Below, piece after piece: positions 1 to 8,829 of a stretch of 64,000 nucleotides of DNA. The stretch is taken from the NCBI RefSeq assembly GCF_900112185.1, contig NZ_FOKP01000001.1, forward strand, positions 372,001-436,000, in the 5' to 3' direction. A program made the translations under genes and the position numbers. The stretch's first letter is position 1; every line of letters begins with the position of its first letter. A model generated the notes under the pieces. That model saw nothing but the letters and a program-made list of their open reading frames with translations. It ran no database searches and was not told the DNA's origin. The stretch is from Allobosea sp. CRIB-10 (GTDB lineage Bacteria; Pseudomonadota; Alphaproteobacteria; Rhizobiales; Beijerinckiaceae).

Positions 1-1121
1 CCAGCCTGCCGCTCAGCGCGCCCGGCGTCGACCGCGTGCTCTCCGGCGGTGGCGGCGGCGAGGCCCTCGGCGCCAACATCGAAGCGCAGTTCAAGGCCTT
101 CCACGTCCTGGTCGAGGGCGATGGCGGCAAGCGGCCGGTCGATCAGGCGCTGCAGATCTTCGCCGAGATCAACCAGAACCTCGCAATGGCCGCCACCACG
201 CCGGCCCAGGCCGCCGCCGCCAATGCGGCGCTGGTGCCGCTGATCGCCTCGCTGCGCGGCAATTCCTCGCGCTATCCGGCGCCGTTCGACGCGATGATCG
301 TCGCGGCCGTCAACGATTTCGAGGGCGATGCCACCGGCGCCACCGTCTCGCTGCTGCGCCAGGCGCTGGCCAGCGAGGTCACCGGCCGCTGTTCCAGCCT
401 GCTGGCCAATCGCTATCCCTTCGCCAAGGGCAGCACGAGCGAGATCGGCCTCGCCGACTTCGCCCAGCTCTTCGCGCCGGGCACCGGTGCGATGGACAAG
501 TTCATGAAGGAGCGGCTCGACCCCTATATCGACAAGTCCGGCCAGAACTGGAGCTGGCGCCAGGACAGCCGCGTCGCCCGCGCGCTCTCGCCGACGACCT
601 TGCGTGAATTCCAGCGCGCGAGCGACATCCGCGAGGCCTTCTTCCCGACCGGCGGCAACCTGCCCAACTTCCAGATGGTGGTGGTGCCGACCACCCTCTC
701 CTCCGACGCCTCCGGCGCCAAGCTCGAGATCAACGGCTTCACCGTGGCGAGCCAGCAGGGCGTCAACACCCCTACGCCGGTGATGTGGCCGGGCGGCGGC
801 CTCGCCAAGACCTCGATCACGCTGACGATCGGAGGCGGCGCCGCCGCCAACAACAATGCCGGCGGCATCTTCGGCGGCGGCTTCTTCTCCAACAGCCCGA
901 CGCCGGCAGCGCCAACCGAGGTGAAGATGTTCGACCGCACCGGCGTCTGGTCCTTCTTCCGCCTGCTCGATGCCGGCTCGGTGCTGCGCCAGGGCGACAA
1001 TGTCGTCTTCACCCTCGCCGCCGGCGGCCGCCAGATCGGCTACCAGTTCGGCGTCGGCTCGCTGAAGAACCCGCTGGTGCTGCCGGCGCTGCGCGAAATC
1101 CGTTGTCCGGCGGGGATTTAG
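1..1121 (+). CDS. tssM: Type VI secretion membrane-complex protein TssM (IcmF), C-terminal part
   Basis: The gene enters from the left edge (reading frame starts at base 3) and stops with TAG at 1119-1121, so only about 372 C-terminal residues are visible. TssM is the inner-membrane and periplasmic subunit of the T6SS trans-envelope complex. The visible part matches the periplasmic IcmF-related domain and the C-terminal beta-rich domain, which ends in the pattern of an aromatic WSFFRLLD stretch followed by a strand-rich tail. A Gly/Ala/Asn-rich insert sits near bases 826-890 within the beta domain. The identification is supported by tagF, a PP2C phosphatase and a PpkA-like kinase directly downstream. 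The N-terminal transmembrane and Walker regions lie outside the window. Confidence 0.85.
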   Translation, partial: SLPLSAPGVDRVLSGGGGGEALGANIEAQFKAFHVLVEGDGGKRPVDQALQIFAEINQNLAMAATTPAQAAAANAALVPLIASLRGNSSRYPAPFDAMIVAAVNDFEGDATGATVSLLRQALASEVTGRCSSLLANRYPFAKGSTSEIGLADFAQLFAPGTGAMDKFMKERLDPYIDKSGQNWSWRQDSRVARALSPTTLREFQRASDIREAFFPTGGNLPNFQMVVVPTTLSSDASGAKLEINGFTVASQQGVNTPTPVMWPGGGLAKTSITLTIGGGAAANNNAGGIFGGGFFSNSPTPAAPTEVKMFDRTGVWSFFRLLDAGSVLRQGDNVVFTLAAGGRQIGYQFGVGSLKNPLVLPALREIRCPAGI

Positions 1122-1122
1122 C

Positions 1123-1827
1123 ATGAGCTGTGGATTGTTCGGGAAGCTTCCGGGCAAGCGGGACTTCATCGCGCTGAACGCGCCGACGCCCTTCCTCTCG
1201 GCCTATGAGCCCTGGCTCCAGGGCGGGCTCACCGCCAGCCGGGTCGAGCTCGGCGGCGGCTGGCAGAATGCTTTCCTCAATGCGCCGATCTGGCGCTTCT
1301 GGTTCGGCAGCGCCTTCTGCGGCACGACCGTGGCCGGCGCCTTCATGCCCTCGGTCGACGGTATCGGCCGCTACTTCCCGCTGACTGTCTTCGCTCTCGC
1401 CGGCCCAGGCGCCGCGATCCCGCCGCCCGAGCTCGATCCGCAGGACACCTGGTTCACGCAGGCCGAGGACTTCCTGCTGCGCGCGCTCGAACCCGAGGCC
1501 AGCTACGAGGCCGTGGCGCATGCGCTGGGGGGACTCGCAATGCCCTATGACGACCTCAAGGCCGCCCCGCCTGCCGACATGGTGCGCCTCTCCGACGGCA
1601 CCATCGTCACGGCGCTCGATTCCGCCAGCTTCCCTGCCCGGCTCTCGGCGCTGCGGATCGAGGATCACACCCGGTCCTATGCCCATGCCAGCTATCTCTG
1701 GACCATCGGCGGCGACGATTTCGAGCCGCTCGCTCTCGTCGGCCAGGGCCTGCCCAGCCCCTATCTCTTCACCGGCCTCCTGACGGGCCGCTTCGACGCC
1801 TTCCTCGGCGCAGGATCGGCCGCATGA
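1123..1827 (+). CDS. tagF: Type VI secretion-associated protein TagF (DUF2094)
   Basis: This 234-residue protein starts one base after the tssM stop. Its N-terminus (MSCGLFGKLPGKRDFI) is the hallmark opening of the TagF/ImpM family, and a W-F-x-G-x-x-FC stretch follows around residue 60. TagF is a cytoplasmic post-translational repressor of T6SS assembly; in Agrobacterium and Pseudomonas it works alongside, or opposed to, the PpkA/PppA threonine-phosphorylation pathway. Its 3' end overlaps the phosphatase gene by four bases (ATGA), so the two are translationally coupled. In Agrobacterium TagF and PppA are a single fused polypeptide; here they are separate, overlapping genes. Confidence 0.88.
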   Translation: MSCGLFGKLPGKRDFIALNAPTPFLSAYEPWLQGGLTASRVELGGGWQNAFLNAPIWRFWFGSAFCGTTVAGAFMPSVDGIGRYFPLTVFALAGPGAAIPPPELDPQDTWFTQAEDFLLRALEPEASYEAVAHALGGLAMPYDDLKAAPPADMVRLSDGTIVTALDSASFPARLSALRIEDHTRSYAHASYLWTIGGDDFEPLALVGQGLPSPYLFTGLLTGRFDAFLGAGSAA

Positions 1828-2621
1828 ACGAGCACCGCACCGGCTCTTCCTTCGAGACGGGTGCGGTCAGCCATGCCGGGCGCGTGCGCAGCCACAACGA
1901 GGACAATCTGGTGGTGCGGCCCGAATTCGGGCTCTGGGCCGTCGCCGACGGCATGGGCGGCCATCAGAACGGCGCCATGGCGAGCGCGATCGTGGCCGCG
2001 AGCCTCTCCGCCGTCGGTCCGGCCGCGTCAGCCACCGAGCTGCTCGACCGGCTCGAACGCGCCGTGGTCGAGGCCAATACGGAACTGCGCCGCAAAATCC
2101 GCGAGCATGACGGCGCTACCATGGGCGCGACGCTGGCCGTGCTGCTCGCCCATGACCGCCATTTCGCCTGCGTCTGGTGTGGCGACAGCCGCGTCTATCT
2201 CGTCCGCGGCGGGCAGATCACCCAGGTCACCCGCGACCACACCGAAGCCCAGGACATGATCGAGCGCGGCCTGCTCACCGTCGAGGAGGCGCGGACCTGG
2301 CCACGGCGCCACGTCATCACCCGCGCCATCGGCGTCCACGACCGGCCCGAACTCGACATCGACCATGGCGAGCTCGAAGGCGGCGACGTCTTCGTGCTCT
2401 GCTCGGACGGGCTCACCGACCATGTCCGCGACGAGGAAATCCTCCGCGCGGCCGTCTCCAGCGGCGCGCAGGCCGCCTGCGACGCCTTGCTGGCGCTGAC
2501 GCTGGAACGCGGCGCCACCGACAATGTCACCGTGATCGTCGTGCGCTATCATCACGACGGCGGAAGCGAAAAGACGCGCTGGGTGCCGAACATGCGCCAG
2601 CGCAGGAGCGATGCGCCATGA
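1824..2621 (+). CDS. pppA: PP2C-family Ser/Thr protein phosphatase of the T6SS (PppA/Stp1-like)
   Basis: A 265-residue soluble metal-dependent phosphatase. PP2C motifs are intact: NED near residue 26, DGMGGH at 42-47, GDSR at 120-123, SDGLTD at 194-199 and DNVTVI at 233-238, supplying the aspartates for two metal ions. It should remove the phosphate added by the adjacent kinase to a T6SS component (Fha or TssL in studied systems). It overlaps tagF by 4 bp upstream and the kinase gene by 4 bp downstream, so all three are one coupled unit. Regulation by transcription is not visible in this short stretch; the promoter must be left of the window. Confidence 0.9.
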   Translation: MNEHRTGSSFETGAVSHAGRVRSHNEDNLVVRPEFGLWAVADGMGGHQNGAMASAIVAASLSAVGPAASATELLDRLERAVVEANTELRRKIREHDGATMGATLAVLLAHDRHFACVWCGDSRVYLVRGGQITQVTRDHTEAQDMIERGLLTVEEARTWPRRHVITRAIGVHDRPELDIDHGELEGGDVFVLCSDGLTDHVRDEEILRAAVSSGAQAACDALLALTLERGATDNVTVIVVRYHHDGGSEKTRWVPNMRQRRSDAP

Positions 2622-4582
2622 GCGACCCCGACCGCACCGTCTTTCTGCCGCGCACTGGCCTGGCGCCTGGCGTGCGGCTGAACGGCATCTACGAGATCGA
2701 GCGCCTGATCGCGACCGGCGGCATGGGCGAGGTCTATCAGGGCCGCGCCATCCAGACCGGCGACGCCGTCGCGATCAAGATCGTGCGCTCCGACATGGCG
2801 CAGGACGCCAACGTCATCACCCTGTTCCGCAACGAGGCGTCGGCGCTGCACAACCTCTACAACGAGGCCATCGTCCGCTACTACGTGTTCACCGTCGACC
2901 CGGCGACGCAGGCGACCTATCTCGCCATGGAGTTCGTCGACGGTCAGTCGCTTTCCGACCGCTTGAAAGATGGTCCGTTGTCTCTGGAGGAGGCCGATCT
3001 CCTGCGCCGGCGCATCGCGTCCGGCCTGCAGGCCGCCCACCTGCTCGGCATCACCCATCGCGACGTCTCGCCCGACAACATCATCCTGCCCGGCGGCCAG
3101 GTCACCCGCGCCAAGATCATCGATTTCGGCATCGCCAAGTCGAAGCTGGCCGAGAAGACGGTGATCGGCTCCGGCTTTGCCGGCAAGTACAACTACGTAT
3201 CGCCCGAACAGCTCGGCCTCTACGGCGCCGAGGTCACCGGCAAGTCGGACATCTACAGCCTCGGCCTCGTGCTCGCCGAAGCGCTCGGCGGCCGCCCGCT
3301 CGACATGGGCGGCACGCAGATGCAGATCCTGGAAAAGCGGCGGCGCGTCCCCGATCTGGCCGCCATCGACAAGCGCATTCGCCCGCTGCTGGCGCGCATG
3401 CTCGCGCCCGATCCGAAGGACCGGCCGGCCGACATGGCCGAGGTCGCGGCATGGCAGGCCAAGGGCAGCGCGAGTTCTGCAGGCGGTGGTGGACGCAGCT
3501 TTCCCTGGGCGCTGGTCGCCGGCGTCGCGGCGCTCGCCCTGCTTGCCGGAGGCGGGTTCCTCGCATGGAAAATGCTGGGTGGTAACACACCGGTCCAGCA
3601 GGCGATGAACGCCCCGCCGCCCGCCTTGAGCGACGATCGCCCGCCGGCGTCACCCGGCGCGGGATCGAGCAGTCCGCCGCCTGAGCTGACACCCGCGAAC
3701 CCGCCGCCGGCCAGTCCGGCTCCCTCGCCGCAGCCTGCGAGCCAAAGCGAGCCGCCAACTCTCCAGCCGCCTGCGGCTCCGACGCAGACCGTGCCGACGC
3801 CGGTTCCGCCCTCTCCACAACCGCCCGCGCCTGCCCCGCCGGAGCTGAACCCAACGCCGACGCCACCACCGGCCAGCCCGGCCTCGACGACCGCCCCGAC
3901 CGCCCCGCTACCGGTGCCGACGCCGACACCGCCAGCCATTGACCCGGAGCCACGCACAGCCGCCGAGCGGACGGCTCGCTATGTCGCGGATTATGATGGC
4001 GGGGCCTGCTTCTTCCTGTGGCCGACGACGATCGCCGACAAGCGCGCGGCGATCGAAGGCTTCGGCAGCACGGCCGAGCCCTTCGTCAGCTTCGACGCCG
4101 CCTTCAAGAAGGCTCAGGGCTACGAAGCGCAGATCAGCCTGCGCACCGTCACGTCGGCACAATGCCCGATGGTTGATTTCCTGCGCCAACTCGGCCGTGG
4201 TATCGATCGTAGCCCGGTGATGCAGATCGGCGCTTTCACCATGAAGAGCGGCGACACGCTCTCCGGCTCGGTCGAGACCGACCCGGGCAAGAACCTCGAC
4301 ATCCTGCTGATCGGCGATGACGGGCTGGTCTACAACCTTGCAAACTATACGCGCCGGGAAGGTCGCAGGGCGAGCTTCAGCCTGAAGCTAGAATCGACGG
4401 CAGCGTCCGGCGCCCCGGTCAGGCCGCAGACCGTGCTTGCCCTGGTGAGCCAGTCGCCGCTACCGACGCTGTCGGGCCCCAACCCGGCTCCCGCCGGCGA
4501 CGTCTTCCCGGGCCTGCACCAGGACATCGCCCGCGCCGGCGGCAAGGTCGGTGTCGGCATCAAATATTTCCGGATCGAGTGA
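2618..4582 (+). CDS. ppkA: Transmembrane Ser/Thr protein kinase of the T6SS (PpkA-like)
   Basis: The ATG at 2618 overlaps the phosphatase stop (ATGA), giving 654 residues; a longer in-frame opening upstream lies inside the phosphatase gene and is rejected. Residues 24-280 are a Hanks-type kinase: GGMGEVY glycine loop (34-40), catalytic Lys54, HRDVSPDN loop (148-155), DFG (169-171) and SPEQ (195-198). A single membrane helix at about 296-318 is followed by a proline-rich linker (about 330-450) and a roughly 200-residue C-terminal domain with two cysteines that would lie in the periplasm. The architecture equals PpkA, which senses an envelope cue and phosphorylates the T6SS to activate it. I do not recognise the C-terminal domain as a named sensor family. 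Confidence 0.9.
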   Translation: MSDPDRTVFLPRTGLAPGVRLNGIYEIERLIATGGMGEVYQGRAIQTGDAVAIKIVRSDMAQDANVITLFRNEASALHNLYNEAIVRYYVFTVDPATQATYLAMEFVDGQSLSDRLKDGPLSLEEADLLRRRIASGLQAAHLLGITHRDVSPDNIILPGGQVTRAKIIDFGIAKSKLAEKTVIGSGFAGKYNYVSPEQLGLYGAEVTGKSDIYSLGLVLAEALGGRPLDMGGTQMQILEKRRRVPDLAAIDKRIRPLLARMLAPDPKDRPADMAEVAAWQAKGSASSAGGGGRSFPWALVAGVAALALLAGGGFLAWKMLGGNTPVQQAMNAPPPALSDDRPPASPGAGSSSPPPELTPANPPPASPAPSPQPASQSEPPTLQPPAAPTQTVPTPVPPSPQPPAPAPPELNPTPTPPPASPASTTAPTAPLPVPTPTPPAIDPEPRTAAERTARYVADYDGGACFFLWPTTIADKRAAIEGFGSTAEPFVSFDAAFKKAQGYEAQISLRTVTSAQCPMVDFLRQLGRGIDRSPVMQIGAFTMKSGDTLSGSVETDPGKNLDILLIGDDGLVYNLANYTRREGRRASFSLKLESTAASGAPVRPQTVLALVSQSPLPTLSGPNPAPAGDVFPGLHQDIARAGGKVGVGIKYFRIE

Positions 4583-4677
4583 GCGCCGCGGTCGTTTCGC
4601 GGCAGGGCGAAGGCCTGAGCCCCATGCACCTATGCGCCTGCTCAGGAGTCCTTCGAATGAAAGCGAGTTTATCGCTT

Positions 4678-4767
4678 AGAGCACGTTCCGATCTGATTGC
4701 ACCGCAATCAGATCGGTAAACCGTTCTCTATCAATAATTTAGAGACTGATTCGCCGATCAGGTCGGA

Positions 4768-4776
<9 letters not shown>
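4678..4776 (+). repeat. Intergenic double-hairpin repeat, copy A
   Basis: Two palindromes in tandem. The first has perfect 13-bp arms at 4688-4700 and 4704-4716 with a 3-base loop. The second has perfect 10-bp arms at 4741-4750 and 4767-4776. The flanking words AGAGCACGTTCCGATC and ACCGTTCTCT recur in copy B (30871-30984) and in the reverse complement of copy C (61111-61223). It sits between the convergent ends of ppkA and lolD and could act as a two-way transcription barrier. The second palindrome overlaps the last codons of lolD. Confidence 0.85.
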
Positions 4777-5478
<702 letters not shown>

Positions 5479-5491
5479 CAGCCTGCGTTCC

Positions 5492-6790
5492 TCAACCCAT
5501 CCGCAGGGCTTTGACGGGGTCGAGCCGCGCTGCCTTCCAGGCCGGATAGAGCGTCGCCAGCAGCGACAGGACGAGTGTCATCACCACCACAGCGGCGACC
5601 TCGCGCCAGTCGATCACCGAAGGGATGTCGCTGAGGAAGCGCACGGTTGGGTCCCAGGGGTTCACGCCAAGCAGGCTGCTCAGCCCCTTGTTGATGGTCT
5701 GGATGTTCTTCGCGAAGACGACGCCGAGAATGAAGCCGGCGATGGTGCCAAACACGCCGATCGCCGCGCCCGTAATCAGGAAGACCCGCAGCACAGTGCC
5801 GCGCGAGGCGCCCATTGTGCGCATGATCGCAATGTCCTCGGTCTTGTCCTTCACCAGCATGATCAGGCCCGAGACGATGTTCAGCGTCGCGACCAGCACG
5901 ATCAGGGTCAGGATGATGAACATCACATTGCGCTCGACCTCGAGCGCATTGAAGAAGGTGCGGTTGCGCTGGCGCCAGTCCGACAGCACGAGGGGGCGCG
6001 GCGCGTCCTGCTCGATCCGGTCGCGCACCGCCTGCGTCTGGTCGGGATCGTTGATGAAGATCTCGATGACGTTCACGTCGCCGTCGCGGTTGAAATAGGC
6101 CTGGGCTTCGCCGAGCGGCATGAAGACGAAGGAGGCGTCGAACTCCGACATGCCGATCTCGAAGATCGCCGTGACCGGATAGGCCTTGATCCGGGGCGCC
6201 GTGCCGAAGGGCGTCGAGGCGCCGCGTGGGGTGACGATCGTGATGGTGTCGCCGACCTGCAGGCCGAGCGACCCTGCCAGGCGTCGGCCGATCGCGACAC
6301 CATTGGCGGTGGCAAAGCCATCGAGCGTACCCTGGCGGACATTGCTCGCGATGAAGGGGATCGACTTGATGTCCTCTTCCGAGATGCCGCGCACCAGAAC
6401 GCCGCCATTGCCGACCTGCGAGGAGGCGAGCGCCTGCCCCTCCACCAGCGGGATCGCCAGCTTGATGCCCTGGATCTGCCGGAGCCGCGCCGCGACCTGC
6501 TCGTAATCGTCGAGCGGCCGGTCGATCGGGGTTGCGAAGATGTGCCCGTTGACGCCGACGATCTTCTCCAGCAGCTCCTTGCGGAAGCCGTTCATCACCG
6601 ACATCACGATGATCAGCGTCGCGACGCCGAGCAGGATGCCGAGGAAGGAAAAGCCGGCGATGACCGAAACGAAGCCCTCGCGCCGCCGCGTGCGCAGATA
6701 GCGGCCGGCGAGCAGCCATTCGAAGCCGGCGAAGGCCTTTGTGCCGGTCGGCACGCTCCCGGCGGCCGGAGCCTCGGCGACGGCGCTCAT
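5492..6790 (-). CDS. lolC: Lipoprotein-releasing system permease LolC/LolE
   Basis: The start is set at the ATG at 6790 (432 residues); an Arg-rich upstream extension is rejected because the family begins shortly before the first helix. One helix at the N-terminus (about residues 40-65), a large periplasmic MacB_PCD domain (about 70-260), and three C-terminal FtsX-type helices match the LolC/E fold. A single LolC/E gene is usual in alphaproteobacteria, probably acting as a homodimer with LolD, in contrast to the LolC-LolE heterodimer of enterics. It lies between proS and lolD with spacers of 16 and 13 bp, the standard rhizobial proS-lolC-lolD operon. Confidence 0.92.
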   Translation of the reverse strand: MSAVAEAPAAGSVPTGTKAFAGFEWLLAGRYLRTRRREGFVSVIAGFSFLGILLGVATLIIVMSVMNGFRKELLEKIVGVNGHIFATPIDRPLDDYEQVAARLRQIQGIKLAIPLVEGQALASSQVGNGGVLVRGISEEDIKSIPFIASNVRQGTLDGFATANGVAIGRRLAGSLGLQVGDTITIVTPRGASTPFGTAPRIKAYPVTAIFEIGMSEFDASFVFMPLGEAQAYFNRDGDVNVIEIFINDPDQTQAVRDRIEQDAPRPLVLSDWRQRNRTFFNALEVERNVMFIILTLIVLVATLNIVSGLIMLVKDKTEDIAIMRTMGASRGTVLRVFLITGAAIGVFGTIAGFILGVVFAKNIQTINKGLSSLLGVNPWDPTVRFLSDIPSVIDWREVAAVVVMTLVLSLLATLYPAWKAARLDPVKALRMG

Positions 6791-6806
6791 GACCGTCCTC
6801 CTCCGC

Positions 6807-8150
6807 TCACGCGCTCGCCTCCGCGCCCTTGCCGGGGAACCGCGCCAGCGCGGCCTCGAGCGAGACCAGCTCGCGCTCGCCGCCGGCGCGGCGCTTGAGC
6901 TCAACCTTGCCCTCGGCCAGCCCCTTCGGGCCGACGATGATCTGCCAGGGGATACCGATCAGGTCGGCGGTAGCGAACTTGCCGCCCGGGCGCTCGTCGC
7001 GGTCGTCATAGACCATGTCGTAGCCCTTGGCCGCGAGACCCTTGTAGAGCTGGTCGCAGGCGCCATCGGTCGCGGCATCGCCGGTCTTGAGATTGAGCAC
7101 GGCGATGTCGAAAGGCGCGATCTCGTCGGGCCAGACGATGCCGCCCTCATCATGGCCAGCCTCGATCAGCGCGGCGACGAGGCGGCTCGGGCCGATGCCG
7201 TAGGAGCCCATATGGACCGGCACCAGCTGCCCGTCGGGGCCTGTGACGGTCGCGCCCATCGGAGCGGAGTACTTGGTGCCGAAATAGAAGATATGGCCGA
7301 CCTCGATGCCGCGAGCCGAAACCTGGCTTTCGGCGGGGATCGCCGCGAAGGCATCCTTTTCGTGCATTTCCTCGGTCGCGGCATAGAGGCTCGTCCACTT
7401 GTCGACGATGCCCTGCAGGCCGGGGACGCTGTCGAAGTCGGTGTCCGCGGCCGGCGTTGCGAAGTCGAGATAGTCCTTGTGGCAGAAGACCTCGCTCTCG
7501 CCGGTCGAGGCGAGCACGATGAACTCGTGGCTGAGATCCCCGCCGATCGGACCGGTATCGGCGCGCATCGGGATCGCCTTCAGGCCGAGCCGCGCGAATG
7601 TCCGCAGATAGGCGGTGAACATGCGGTTATAGGCATGGCGAGCACCTGCCTGGTCGAGATCGAAGGAATAGGCGTCCTTCATCAGGAACTCACGGCCGCG
7701 CATCACGCCGAAGCGCGGGCGGACCTCGTCCCGGAACTTCCACTGGATGTGGTAGAGGTTGAGCGGCAGGTCCTTGTAGGACTTGACGTAGGAGCGGAAG
7801 ATCTCGGTGACCATCTCCTCATTGGTCGGGCCGTAGAGCATCTCGCGGTCGTGCCGGTCCTTGATGCGCAGCATCTCCTTGCCATAGGCATCGTAGCGCC
7901 CGCTCTCGCGCCAGAGATCGGCCGACTGAATGGTCGGCATCAGGATCTCGATGGCGCCCGCGCGGTTCTGCTCCTCGCGCACGACGGCGCTGATCTTGTT
8001 GAGAACCCGCAAGCCGAGCGGCAGCCAGGAATAGATGCCGGCGGATTGCTGGCGGATCATGCCGGCGCGCAGCATCAGCCGGTGCGAGACGATCTCCGCT
8101 TCCTTGGGCGTATCGCGCAGGATCGGCAGGAAATAGCGGGACAGGCGCAT
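6807..8150 (-). CDS. proS: Proline--tRNA ligase (ProS, short alphaproteobacterial type)
   Basis: A 447-residue class II synthetase charging tRNA(Pro). It shows the class II motifs, including PTNEE (motif 2 region), [17 protein letters not shown] and [16 protein letters not shown] (motif 3), and a C-terminal anticodon-binding domain. The roughly 180-residue cis-editing (INS) domain present in E. coli ProS is absent, the usual state in alphaproteobacteria, where a free YbaK/ProXp-type editing protein is expected elsewhere. A strong 21-bp palindrome lies 70 bp upstream of the ATG at 8150. Confidence 0.95.
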   Translation of the reverse strand: MRLSRYFLPILRDTPKEAEIVSHRLMLRAGMIRQQSAGIYSWLPLGLRVLNKISAVVREEQNRAGAIEILMPTIQSADLWRESGRYDAYGKEMLRIKDRHDREMLYGPTNEEMVTEIFRSYVKSYKDLPLNLYHIQWKFRDEVRPRFGVMRGREFLMKDAYSFDLDQAGARHAYNRMFTAYLRTFARLGLKAIPMRADTGPIGGDLSHEFIVLASTGESEVFCHKDYLDFATPAADTDFDSVPGLQGIVDKWTSLYAATEEMHEKDAFAAIPAESQVSARGIEVGHIFYFGTKYSAPMGATVTGPDGQLVPVHMGSYGIGPSRLVAALIEAGHDEGGIVWPDEIAPFDIAVLNLKTGDAATDGACDQLYKGLAAKGYDMVYDDRDERPGGKFATADLIGIPWQIIVGPKGLAEGKVELKRRAGGERELVSLEAALARFPGKGAEASA

Positions 8151-8219
8151 GGAACACTCGTTGAAGGGGCGATGCGCCAGGACCGCGCAACGATTCAGAT
8201 TAGTCCAGAGACACCATCG

Positions 8220-8273
8220 GCGTTTGCAAATTGCAAACGCTAATGCACATCGCCGCGAGGCAAATGCACATCG
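8220..8273. promoter_or_regulatory. Palindrome and direct repeats upstream of proS
   Basis: Bases 8220-8240 form a perfect inverted repeat, GCGTTTGCAA-A-TTGCAAACGC. Immediately beside it an 11-bp word, AATGCACATCG, occurs twice (8242-8252 and 8263-8273). No T-run follows on either strand, so this reads as a protein-binding site and not a terminator. It lies between the coaD stop and the proS start. The binding factor is unknown. Confidence 0.5.
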
Positions 8274-8288
8274 ATGACATTTGAAAGC

Positions 8289-8789
8289 TCAGCGCTTGGC
8301 GAACTTGGCTTTCAGCTTGTCGCCGACAATAGGCGGAACGAAGGCGGAAACGTCGCCGCCCATCGAGGCGATCTGGCGCACCAGCGTCGCGGTGATGTGC
8401 CGCGCCTGTGGCGTCGAGGGCAGCAGTACGGTCTGCAGGCCCGGCGCCATGGTGTGATTCATGCCGGCGAGCTGCATTTCGAGGTCGAGATCGGTGCCGT
8501 CGCGAAGGCCGCGCACCAGGATGGTGGCGCCGGCCCGTTTGGCAGCGTCGATGGTTAGATCGGCGAAGGTGATCACCTCGAGCTCCGTCTTGAATTCGGC
8601 TGCGACCGGGCCGGCGATGGCGCGCAGCAGCTCCGCGCGCTCCTCGGCGCTGAAGATCGGCGTCTTGCCGGGATGGACGCCGATGGCGAGGATCAGCCTG
8701 TCGCACAGCCGGCAGGCGGCCTCGATCATGTCGACATGGCCGTTGGTGACGGGGTCGAACGACCCGGCATAAAAGGCGGTGTGGCTCAT
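8289..8789 (-). CDS. coaD: Phosphopantetheine adenylyltransferase (CoaD)
   Basis: A 166-residue enzyme that transfers AMP from ATP to 4'-phosphopantetheine, the penultimate step of coenzyme A synthesis. The N-terminus [13 protein letters not shown] carries the TxGH nucleotidyltransferase motif; a [12 protein letters not shown] loop and a [25 protein letters not shown] segment (ISSTxxR-like region) match the family. Start chosen at the ATG at 8789, the normal family N-terminus; the ORF opens further upstream without homology. It lies 139 bp upstream of proS. In many Rhizobiales coaD sits with the cyclophilin genes and queA, which in this window are 40 kb away. Confidence 0.95.
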   Translation of the reverse strand: MSHTAFYAGSFDPVTNGHVDMIEAACRLCDRLILAIGVHPGKTPIFSAEERAELLRAIAGPVAAEFKTELEVITFADLTIDAAKRAGATILVRGLRDGTDLDLEMQLAGMNHTMAPGLQTVLLPSTPQARHITATLVRQIASMGGDVSAFVPPIVGDKLKAKFAKR

Positions 8790-8829
8790 GGCTTGAGCGT
8801 TAGCCAACGTTGCCTGCCTCGACAAGCGT

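Noticed and set aside
2177-2617. Upstream extension of the PpkA reading frame
   Set aside because: It runs through the PP2C gene in another frame and encodes an Arg/His/Pro-rich sequence; the ATG at 2618 fits the ATGA overlap and the kinase N-terminus.
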